Both the position numbers and the translations under genes were made by a program. A model generated the notes under the pieces. It saw nothing but the letters and a program-made list of their open reading frames with translations. It was not told the origin of the DNA and did no database searches. Positions 1 through 5,449 of a DNA stretch of 5,449 nucleotides are shown here, in pieces (the first letter of the stretch is position 1; each line of letters begins with the position of its first letter). Location of the stretch: assembly GCA_001802655.1 (NCBI GenBank), contig MGZO01000104.1, positions 3,564-9,012 on the forward strand, in the 5' to 3' direction. This stretch comes from Hydrogenophilales bacterium RIFOXYD1_FULL_62_11. Its GTDB lineage: Bacteria > Pseudomonadota > Gammaproteobacteria > Burkholderiales > Thiobacillaceae.

Positions 1-406
1 GGTGCCGCTGGGGTTGGCCTCCGGGCGGCTCGGAAACTTCATCAACGGCGAACTGTGGGGACGCGCCACCGACCTGCCGTGGGGCATGGTGTTTCCGCAG
101 GCGGCGGACGGCATCGCGCGCCATCCTTCGCAGCTGTATCAGTTTGCCGGTGAAGGCCTGTTGCTGTTCCTCATCCTGTGGCTGTATTCGAGTAAACCAC
201 GCCCGGTCGGCGCGATCTCCGGCGTGTTCCTGATTGGCTATGGCAGCTTCCGCTTCCTCGCCGAATTCGCCCGCGAACCCGACAGCTTTCTCGGCTTGCT
301 GGGGCTGGGGTTGAGCATGGGGCAATGGCTGTCGCTGCCGATGGTCGTCGCCGGCGTCATCATGCTGCGCTGGGCGCACCGTCAACCCGGCCAGCGTGCG
401 GCATGA
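1..406 (+). CDS. lgt: Prolipoprotein diacylglyceryl transferase Lgt, C-terminal half (5'-truncated by window edge)
   Basis: Lgt transfers the diacylglyceryl group of phosphatidylglycerol to the lipobox cysteine of prolipoproteins, the first step of lipoprotein maturation, in the inner membrane. The visible frame starts with a whole codon at position 2 and gives 134 residues before TGA at 404-406. The GTG at position 2 is internal: the family is about 260-290 residues, so roughly the first half, including the HGGLIG motif, lies upstream. The hallmark GRLGNFINGELWGR is at visible residues 8-21; R9, N12 and G20 match E. coli R143, N146 and G154. RHPSQLYQ follows at 40-47, and FRFLAEF at 83-89 carries the equivalents of R239 and E243. 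Hydrophobic helices lie at about 52-62, 70-82 and 107-123, and the protein ends in a short basic cytoplasmic tail. The stop overlaps the next gene by 4 bases. Identification is very secure. Confidence 0.96.
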   Translation, partial: VPLGLASGRLGNFINGELWGRATDLPWGMVFPQAADGIARHPSQLYQFAGEGLLLFLILWLYSSKPRPVGAISGVFLIGYGSFRFLAEFAREPDSFLGLLGLGLSMGQWLSLPMVVAGVIMLRWAHRQPGQRAA

Positions 407-768
407 TCCATCGTCTGTGGTGGGCCTGCGCCTGGCTCGGGGTGTTCATTACGCTATTCGTCTCGCTAATGCCGTCGCCGTTCAACGAAGGCGTCGCACA
501 CACTGACAAAATCGTCCACCTGGCGGGCTACGGCTTCCTGATGTTCTGGTGGGCGCAGCTCATCCCGCAACGGCGCTGGCGACTCGCCATTGCCGTGGTG
601 CTGTTCGGCATTCTCATCGAGTGGCTGCAAGGTTTTACCCCCAACCGCCAAACCGACGCGCTCGACGTGCTGGCCAACAGCAGCGGCATGCTGCTCGGCT
701 GGCTGGCCGCCCGCCTGAGCCCCAATCTGCCGCAGCGCCTTGGTACCCTTCTCGCGCCACGCTGCTGA
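403..768 (+). CDS. VanZ-family small integral membrane protein
   Basis: This 121-residue membrane protein has the VanZ-like family pattern: a DKxxH segment (D35, K36, H39) followed by GYG (42-44), then ExxQ (E73, Q76), and an R-x2-D-x2-D-x3-N-x2-G series (R82, D85, D88, N92, G95). About four membrane helices are visible at roughly 7-23, 41-55, 61-78 and 91-105, with a short basic C-terminal tail. VanZ was named for low-level teicoplanin resistance in Tn1546, but most chromosomal members have no known function, and resistance should not be inferred here. The ATG at 403 is chosen because ATGA overlaps the lgt stop, typical of translational coupling, and the protein then begins with the usual short basic stretch before helix 1. 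No clear Shine-Dalgarno precedes it, which fits coupling to lgt. An upstream in-frame ATG at 325 would force a long overlap with lgt and is unlikely. Family assignment is good; role unknown. Confidence 0.85.
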   Translation: MIHRLWWACAWLGVFITLFVSLMPSPFNEGVAHTDKIVHLAGYGFLMFWWAQLIPQRRWRLAIAVVLFGILIEWLQGFTPNRQTDALDVLANSSGMLLGWLAARLSPNLPQRLGTLLAPRC

Positions 769-784
769 CGCTATACTTTCCGGC
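749..784 (+). promoter_or_regulatory. Probable sigma70 promoter of the tRNA-Ala gene
   Basis: TATACT at 772-777 matches the -10 consensus at 5 of 6 bases and sits 11 bases before the mature tRNA 5' end, so transcription would start near 784 with only a few leader bases. A -35 at the right distance (TTCTCG, 749-754, 17-base spacer) matches only 3 of 6 and lies inside the end of the VanZ gene. The GC-rich stretch between the -10 and the start resembles the discriminator of stringently controlled tRNA/rRNA promoters. The -10 is convincing; the -35 is weak, so read-through from lgt may also contribute. Confidence 0.5.
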
Positions 785-787
785 GTC

Positions 788-863
<76 letters not shown>

Positions 864-898
864 CGAATCAAGGCCGGCTTTTTTGAGTTGGTGTTCCG

Positions 899-929
899 CA
901 GGCGTTCGTTTGTTCTGAACGCCTGTTTT
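899..929 (+). terminator. Rho-independent terminator after tRNA-Ala
   Basis: CAGGCGTTC (899-907) pairs perfectly with GAACGCCTG (917-925), a 9-bp stem with a 9-base loop, followed immediately by TTTT (926-929). It begins 35 bases after the tRNA CCA end and would stop both the tRNA transcript and any read-through from lgt-VanZ. The T-run is short but the stem is strong. There is no T-run in the other orientation, so it acts on the + strand only. It also implies that gltB needs its own promoter between about 930 and 1097. Confidence 0.8.
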
Positions 930-957
930 GCATTCAGGTGTCGCACCAGAGGTTAAT

Positions 958-1023
958 TCGGGCAAAACCCTTGCCGTAGCAAGGCTGGGGCAAGGGTGCG
1001 CATTGCCCGATAAGTCAGTCGGG
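958..1023 (+). promoter_or_regulatory. Nested inverted repeats with alternative partners in the gltB upstream region
   Basis: An outer pair, TCGGGCAA (958-965) and TTGCCCGA (1003-1010), is perfect over 8 bp and encloses an inner perfect 9-bp pair, ACCCTTGCC (967-975) and GGCAAGGGT (989-997). Each has a competing partner. CCTTGC (969-974) can instead pair with GCAAGG (979-984) around a 4-base loop, and CCCGA (1006-1010) can instead pair with TCGGG (1019-1023) around an 8-base loop. No T-run follows either fold, so this is not a simple terminator. At RNA level it could be a regulatory leader element; at DNA level the dyads could be a regulator site close to a promoter. The pairings are seen directly; any function is inferred. 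No known riboswitch class was recognised. Confidence 0.45.
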
Positions 1024-1031
1024 ATTAAAAT
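1003..1031 (+). promoter_or_regulatory. Candidate sigma70 promoter for gltB
   Basis: TTGCCC (1003-1008, 4 of 6 against TTGACA) and TAAAAT (1026-1031, 5 of 6 against TATAAT) are separated by exactly 17 bases, predicting a start near 1038 and a leader of about 60 bases before gltB. The -35 lies in the right arm of the 958-1010 inverted repeat, so a protein bound to that dyad could affect polymerase. No sigma54 consensus (TGGCAC-N5-TTGC) was seen, although nitrogen genes sometimes use one. This reading is incompatible with translation of the small ORF at 1030 from the same transcript. Confidence 0.4.
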
Positions 1032-1101
1032 GTCGAACTTTTCGCTTAAATTTTGGCTGGCCAAATCTGGCTGGCCGCGCTTGTTTTTGGAACACGCATG
1101 A
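1030..1101 (+). CDS. Possible 23-codon leader ORF overlapping the gltB start
   Basis: ATG at 1030 opens 23 codons ending in TGA at 1099-1101, which overlaps the gltB ATG (1098-1100) as ATGA. GGGA at 1021-1024, 5 bases before the ATG, is a plausible Shine-Dalgarno. The peptide starts MSNFSLKFWLAKSGW and is hydrophobic and weakly basic (three Phe, two Trp, four Leu; Lys7, Lys12, Arg17). It contains no Gln and a single Glu, so it does not look like a glutamine or glutamate attenuator peptide. If translated, it would deliver ribosomes to gltB by termination-reinitiation, useful because the gltB ribosome site is modest. Short frames with such overlaps also arise by chance, and a promoter -10 at 1026-1031 would remove its start from the mRNA. 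Treat as a hypothesis. Confidence 0.2.
   Translation: MSNFSLKFWLAKSGWPRLFLEHA
1054..1076 (+). repeat. 9-base direct repeat with embedded dyad before gltB
   Basis: TGGCTGGCC occurs at 1054-1062 and again at 1068-1076, a 14-base period. The first copy lies inside an imperfect palindrome, TTTGGC-TG-GCCAAA (1052-1065). In RNA, GCCA (1060-1063) can pair with TGGC (1068-1071), so the repeat could form a small hairpin just ahead of the gltB ribosome site. It may be an operator, a leader structure or chance; no known regulator motif was recognised. Confidence 0.4.
1089..1092 (+). promoter_or_regulatory. Weak ribosome binding site of gltB
   Basis: GGAA lies 5 bases before the ATG at 1098 and is the only purine-rich Shine-Dalgarno-like stretch near it. 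Upstream in frame there is no ATG or GTG back to the TAA at 1047-1049, with only TTG (1053) as an alternative, so 1098 is the best start despite the modest site. Confidence 0.5.
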
Positions 1102-4100
1102 CCACAACTCAACAAGGCTGGCTCGACGGGACGCTGTATTCACCCGATTTTGAACAGGATAGCTGCGGCTTCGGCCTGATCGCGCAGATGGACAATCAGC
1201 CCAGCCACACGCTGGTGCAAAACGCGATTGGCTCTCTCGCCTGCATGACCCACCGCGGCGCAATCGCGGCGGACGGTCTGTCGGGCGACGGCTGCGGCCT
1301 GCTGTTCATGAAGCCGGATGCGTTTTTGCGCACGGTGGCAACCGAAGCGGGCTTCACGCTGGACGCGCTGTATGCCGCCGGGCTGGTGTTCCTGTCGCGC
1401 GACGCCGCACCGCAAGCGCATGCGCGTGCCACGCTGACAACCGAACTCGAAGCGCAAGGTCTGCTTATCGCCGGTTTTCGTGTCGTGCCGACCGACTCCA
1501 GCGTGTGCGGTGAATCCGCACTGGCTTCGCTGCCGCATATCGAACAGGTGTTCGTCAATGCGCCTGCTGGCATGAACGCCGACGATTTCGAGCGCAAGCT
1601 CTACATCGCACGCCGCCGCGCCGAGAAGGCGCTGGAAGCGACCGATCCGGTGTTCTACCTGCCGACCTTGTCGTGCCGCGTCATCAGCTACAAAGGCCTG
1701 GTGATGCCGGAAAACCTGACGGTGTTCTACCCCGATCTGAGCGATGTGCGTTTTGCCTCCAGCCTGGCGGTGTTTCACCAGCGCTTCTCCACCAACACCT
1801 GGCCGCAGTGGCGCCTGGCGCAGCCGTTCCGCTATCTGGCGCACAACGGCGAGATCAATACGGTGCAGGGCAATCGCAACTGGAGCCGCGCCCGTGAGCA
1901 GAAATTCGCCACCCCGCTGATCCCGAACATGGACGACATCCGTCCTATCGTCGGCACCAAGGGCTCCGATTCGATGAGCCTCGACAACATGGTCGAAGGC
2001 CTGGTGATGGGTGGTGCAGGCCTGTTCCGCGCGCTGCGCCTGGTGATTCCGCCGGCCTGGCAGAACGTCGAATCGATGGACGCCGATATCCGCGCTTTCT
2101 ACGAATACAACTCGATGCACATGGAGCCGTGGGACGGCCCCGCCGGCATCGTGCTCACCGATGGCCGCTATGCGGCCTGCACGCTCGACCGCAACGGCCT
2201 GCGCCCGGCGCGCTGGGTGCTGACCAAGGACCGCATTCTCACCATCGCGTCGGAAGTCGGCGTGTGGCAGATCGACCCAGCCAACGTCGAGCGCAAGGGG
2301 CGCGTCAAGCCCGGCCAGATGATCGCGGCCGACCTCGACACCGGCCTCCTGCTGATGCCGGAAGACATTGATAACGAGCTGAAAAGTGCGCAGCCCTACC
2401 GCGAATGGCTCAAGGCCAATGCGGTCAAGCTCGAACTGTCGATCAACCAGGATGCCGATCTGCCGGTGATGGATGCGGCCAGTTTGCTGACCCACCAGAA
2501 GCTGTTCAACGTCAGCTTCGAGGAACGCGACCAGATCATTCGCGTACTGGCCGAAGACGGCGCCGAGGCGATTGGCTCGATGGGCGACGACACGCCGATG
2601 GCCGTGTTGAGCCAGAAAGTGCGTTCGCCGTTTGACTACCTGCGCCAGCAGTTCGCGCAGGTCACCAACCCGCCGATCGACCCGATCCGCGAAGCGATCG
2701 TGATGTCGCTCAATACCAGTTTTGGTCCCGAGCGCAACCTGTTCGACGAAACGCCGGAGCATGCGCATCGGGTGGAAGTCCACACGCCGCTGCTGTCGAA
2801 AGAGGCATTCGACAAACTGCTGAACCTGAACGACCCGGCCTTTGCCGCAGCCACGCTCGACCTGCATTACGATCCGGCGGCGACTTCGCTGGAAGCCGCG
2901 CTCAAGGCGCTGACCGCGCGTGCGGTCGAGGCGGTGAAATCCGGCAAGGTCATCCTGGTCCTGTCTGACCGCAACATCGGCAAGGATCGGCTGCCGATCC
3001 ACGCGCTGTTCGCAGTGGGTGCGGTTCACCACGCGCTGATCGCAGCCGGCCTGCGCTGCAACGCCAATATCGTGGTCGAAACCGGCAGCGTGCGCGACCC
3101 GCACCACTACGCCTGCCTGATCGGCTATGGCGCGACCGCCGTCTATCCGTATCTGGCCTATCAGGTGATTGGCGAATTCGTCAAAACCGGCGAGATCAAA
3201 CCCAACCTCGACAAGGCGCTGGGCAATTTCCGCAAAGGCATGGACAAGGGCTTGTACAAGGTCTTGTCGAAAATGGGCATTTCGCTGGTGGCGAGCTATC
3301 GCGGCGCGCAACTGTTTGAAGGCGTCGGCATTCACGAAGATGTGGTTTCCCTGTGCCTGACCGGCACCGTATCGCGGATTTCCGGCGCGCATTTTGAAGA
3401 CTTCGAGTCCGACCAGAAACTGCTGCACAAGACGGCATTCAACCCGCTTCGCCCGCTGTCGGCCGGTGGCCTGCTCAAGTTCATGTTCGGCGAGGAATTC
3501 CACGCCTACAACCCGGATGTGGTGCAGCAACTGCAAAAAGCGGTGAAGCAAGGCGACTACGCCGAATTCAAAAAATATTCCGCGCTGGTCGACACCCGTC
3601 CGGTGGCGATGCTGCGCGATTTGATGAAGCTGAAGGCCGGCGCCACACCGATCCCACTGGAAGAAGTCGAGCCGCTCGAGTCCATCCTCAAGCGTTTCGA
3701 TTCCGCCGGCATGTCGCTCGGCGCGCTGTCGCCGGAAGCGCACGAGGCGCTGGCCGAAGCGATGAACCGCATCGGCGGCCGCTCCAACTCGGGCGAAGGC
3801 GGCGAAGACCCGAAGCGCTACGGCACCTCGAAAACCTCCAAGATCAAGCAGATCGCTTCCGGCCGGTTTGGCGTCACCGCGACCTATCTGGTCAACGCCG
3901 AAGTGTTGCAGATCAAGATCGCTCAGGGCGCCAAGCCTGGCGAGGGGGGCCAGCTGCCGGGCGACAAGGTGTCGGTGATGATCGCCGGCCTGCGTCATTG
4001 CAAGCCCGGCACCCCGCTGATTTCGCCGCCGCCGCACCACGACATTTATTCCATCGAAGATCTGGCGCAGCTTATTTTTGACCTCAAGCAGGTCAACCCC

Positions 4101-5449
4101 GATGCGCTGGTGTCGGTGAAGCTAGTGGCCGAACCCGGCGTCGGCACGATCGCTGCCGGCGTCGCCAAAGCCTACGCCGACCTCATCACCATTTCCGGCT
4201 ACGACGGCGGCACCGGCGCGAGCCCGCTGGCTTCGGTCAAATACGCCGGATCGCCGTGGGAACTCGGCCTGTCCGAAGCGCAGCAGGTGTTGCGCGCCAA
4301 TGGCCTGCGCGGCCGCGTGCGCGTGCAGACCGACGGCGGCCTGAAGACCGGCCTTGATGTGGTCAAAGCCGCGATCCTCGGCGCCGAGTCGTTCGGCTTC
4401 GGCACCGGGCCGATGGTCGCTCTCGGCTGCAAATACCTGCGCATCTGCCACCTCAACAACTGCGCCACTGGCGTCGCCACGCAAAACGAGGTGCTGCGTA
4501 AAAACCACTTCATCGGCTTGCCCGAGATGGTGGTGAACTACTTCAAGTTTGTTGCCGAAGAAACGCGCGAGCTGATGGCAGCTTTGGGTATCCGCCAACT
4601 CACCGACCTGATCGGCCGCACCGATCTGCTCGAGGTGTCGGCAGGCGACACGCCGCGCCAGGGGCGGCTGAATCTGGCGGCGCTGCTGTCGCAAGGCAGC
4701 ACCCCGGCCGACGCACCGCGCTTCTCGCAGCAGGAACGCAACCCGTCGTTCGACAAGGGCGAGCTGGCCGAGCAGATGGTGGTCGACGCGCTGGCTGCGA
4801 TCAAAAACAGCACGCCGATCGAGCTGCGCTACCCGGTGAGAAACGTCAATCGCTCCATCGGTGCGCGCCTGTCCGGCGAAATCGCCAAGGCGCACGGCGG
4901 CAAGGGATTGCCCGATGACAGTATCCGCATCCATCTCACCGGCTCGGCTGGCCAGAGCCTCGGCGTGTGGAACCACAGGGGACTGACGATCACGCTCGAA
5001 GGCGATGCCAACGACTACGTCGGCAAAGGCATGGGCGGTGGCCGTCTGGTGGTCTATCCGCCGCGCGTCGCCACCTATGAGAGCCATCGCAACACCTTGA
5101 TCGGCAATACTTGCCTGTACGGCGCGACTGCGGGCGAACTCTACGCCGCGGGTATGGGTGGCGAGCGCTTCGGCGTGCGCAACTCCGGCGCGCTGGCGGT
5201 GGTGGAAGGCATCGGCGACCACGGCTGCGAATACATGACCGGCGGCACCATCATCGTGCTGGGCGACACCGGGCTCAACTTCGGCGCCGGCATGAGCGGC
5301 GGCATGGCGTTCGTGGTCGACGACTCGGGCGACTTCATGGCCAAAACCAACAAGGAAATGGTCGAACTGGTGCGCATCGTCAACGACGAAACCGAGCCCT
5401 ATCGCGTCTTCCTCAAGGCGCAGATCGAGCGCCATCTGGCGTTGACCGG
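1098..5449 (+). CDS. gltB: Glutamate synthase (NADPH) large subunit GltB, 3'-truncated by window edge
   Basis: GltB makes glutamate from glutamine and 2-oxoglutarate in the cytoplasm, with electrons from NADPH supplied through the GltD subunit. The frame is unbroken for 1,450 codons and open at the window end; the family is about 1,480-1,560 residues, so only the extreme C-terminus is missing. A 22-residue propeptide precedes Cys23 (CGFG), the expected nucleophile of the class II glutamine amidotransferase domain (about 23-430). That domain also shows THRGA (R53), FHQRFSTNT (226-234), HNGE (249-252), GSDS (289-292) and EPWDGP (343-348). A central linking domain occupies about 480-780. The FMN-binding TIM-barrel synthase domain (about 850-1220) begins near MSLGALS (872) and contains KPGEGGQLPG (946-955). 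Cys1111, Cys1117 and Cys1122 (C-x5-C-x4-C) are the 3Fe-4S ligands. The beta-helix GXGXG domain starts near 1245. All key residues are intact. gltD is expected downstream. It is preceded by a repeat-rich leader. Confidence 0.97.
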   Translation, partial: MTTTQQGWLDGTLYSPDFEQDSCGFGLIAQMDNQPSHTLVQNAIGSLACMTHRGAIAADGLSGDGCGLLFMKPDAFLRTVATEAGFTLDALYAAGLVFLSRDAAPQAHARATLTTELEAQGLLIAGFRVVPTDSSVCGESALASLPHIEQVFVNAPAGMNADDFERKLYIARRRAEKALEATDPVFYLPTLSCRVISYKGLVMPENLTVFYPDLSDVRFASSLAVFHQRFSTNTWPQWRLAQPFRYLAHNGEINTVQGNRNWSRAREQKFATPLIPNMDDIRPIVGTKGSDSMSLDNMVEGLVMGGAGLFRALRLVIPPAWQNVESMDADIRAFYEYNSMHMEPWDGPAGIVLTDGRYAACTLDRNGLRPARWVLTKDRILTIASEVGVWQIDPANVERKGRVKPGQMIAADLDTGLLLMPEDIDNELKSAQPYREWLKANAVKLELSINQDADLPVMDAASLLTHQKLFNVSFEERDQIIRVLAEDGAEAIGSMGDDTPMAVLSQKVRSPFDYLRQQFAQVTNPPIDPIREAIVMSLNTSFGPERNLFDETPEHAHRVEVHTPLLSKEAFDKLLNLNDPAFAAATLDLHYDPAATSLEAALKALTARAVEAVKSGKVILVLSDRNIGKDRLPIHALFAVGAVHHALIAAGLRCNANIVVETGSVRDPHHYACLIGYGATAVYPYLAYQVIGEFVKTGEIKPNLDKALGNFRKGMDKGLYKVLSKMGISLVASYRGAQLFEGVGIHEDVVSLCLTGTVSRISGAHFEDFESDQKLLHKTAFNPLRPLSAGGLLKFMFGEEFHAYNPDVVQQLQKAVKQGDYAEFKKYSALVDTRPVAMLRDLMKLKAGATPIPLEEVEPLESILKRFDSAGMSLGALSPEAHEALAEAMNRIGGRSNSGEGGEDPKRYGTSKTSKIKQIASGRFGVTATYLVNAEVLQIKIAQGAKPGEGGQLPGDKVSVMIAGLRHCKPGTPLISPPPHHDIYSIEDLAQLIFDLKQVNPDALVSVKLVAEPGVGTIAAGVAKAYADLITISGYDGGTGASPLASVKYAGSPWELGLSEAQQVLRANGLRGRVRVQTDGGLKTGLDVVKAAILGAESFGFGTGPMVALGCKYLRICHLNNCATGVATQNEVLRKNHFIGLPEMVVNYFKFVAEETRELMAALGIRQLTDLIGRTDLLEVSAGDTPRQGRLNLAALLSQGSTPADAPRFSQQERNPSFDKGELAEQMVVDALAAIKNSTPIELRYPVRNVNRSIGARLSGEIAKAHGGKGLPDDSIRIHLTGSAGQSLGVWNHRGLTITLEGDANDYVGKGMGGGRLVVYPPRVATYESHRNTLIGNTCLYGATAGELYAAGMGGERFGVRNSGALAVVEGIGDHGCEYMTGGTIIVLGDTGLNFGAGMSGGMAFVVDDSGDFMAKTNKEMVELVRIVNDETEPYRVFLKAQIERHLALT

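Noticed and set aside
325..402. In-frame ATG at 325 as a longer start for the VanZ-family gene
   Set aside because: It would add 26 Arg/Ala-rich residues lying wholly over the end of lgt. The ATG at 403 gives an ATGA overlap and a normal N-terminus.
870..884. AAGGCCGGCTTTTTT just after the tRNA as the terminator
   Set aside because: The T-run is good, but the GCCGGC-type palindrome leaves no room for a hairpin loop. The 899-929 stem-loop is far better, though this T-run could aid pausing.
930..1097. A sigma54 promoter for gltB
   Set aside because: No TGGCAC-N5-TTGC match. TGGC-containing repeats at 1054-1076 lack a correctly spaced TTGC element.
1140..4040. 966-codon open frame on the reverse strand opposite gltB
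   Set aside because: It is exactly in register with gltB codons, and its stop corresponds to the rare forward codon TCA. Its composition (Arg, His, Gln, Ala, Val without recognisable domains) is that of a complement shadow. gltB on the + strand is unmistakable over the whole stretch.
4122..5435. 437-codon open frame on the reverse strand
   Set aside because: Continuation of the same in-register shadow of gltB, separated from the previous one only by the forward CTA codon at 4122-4124. No domain recognised.

Overview
The window is GC-rich, densely coded chromosomal DNA. The proteins look proteobacterial. The Lgt tail resembles the E. coli enzyme closely through its catalytic core, and GltB is the long bacterial NADPH-type large subunit. 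High GC, near-absence of TTA/CTA/TCA codons and a tRNA-Ala with anticodon CGC suggest a beta-proteobacterium, perhaps of the Neisseriales/Chitinibacter-Chromobacterium kind. That placement is an impression from sequence style, not a search result. All genes lie on the + strand, and nothing suggests a mobile element, CRISPR array or foreign island.

Layout. (1) Positions 1-406 hold the C-terminal half of lgt (prolipoprotein diacylglyceryl transferase), whose start lies upstream of the window. (2) Positions 403-768 hold a 121-residue VanZ-family membrane protein whose ATG overlaps the lgt stop (ATGA), so the two are probably co-transcribed and translationally coupled. (3) A TATACT -10 element just after the VanZ stop precedes a complete tRNA-Ala(CGC) at 788-863 with encoded CCA and the G3:U70 identity pair. 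A strong 9-bp hairpin with a short T-run (899-929) ends this unit. (4) Positions 930-1097 are a non-coding leader rich in inverted and direct repeats. (5) From 1098 to the window end runs gltB, the large subunit of glutamate synthase (GOGAT). It is intact for 1,450 codons and open at the 3' edge, with only a short C-terminal piece missing. gltD would be expected downstream but is not visible.

How the parts relate. Lgt and the VanZ-like protein are both inner-membrane proteins. The tRNA is a separate unit. GltB is central nitrogen assimilation (glutamine + 2-oxoglutarate to two glutamates).

The least explained part is the gltB leader. It has nested inverted repeats with mutually exclusive partners, one of which would cover a Shine-Dalgarno-like GGGA. 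That GGGA precedes a possible 23-codon ORF whose stop overlaps the gltB start as ATGA. A competing reading of the same DNA is a sigma70 promoter at 1003-1031, which would place the hairpins upstream of the transcript. The two readings make opposite predictions and can be told apart by mapping the gltB 5' end. No clearly new biological system is demonstrated; this leader is the best candidate for something undescribed.
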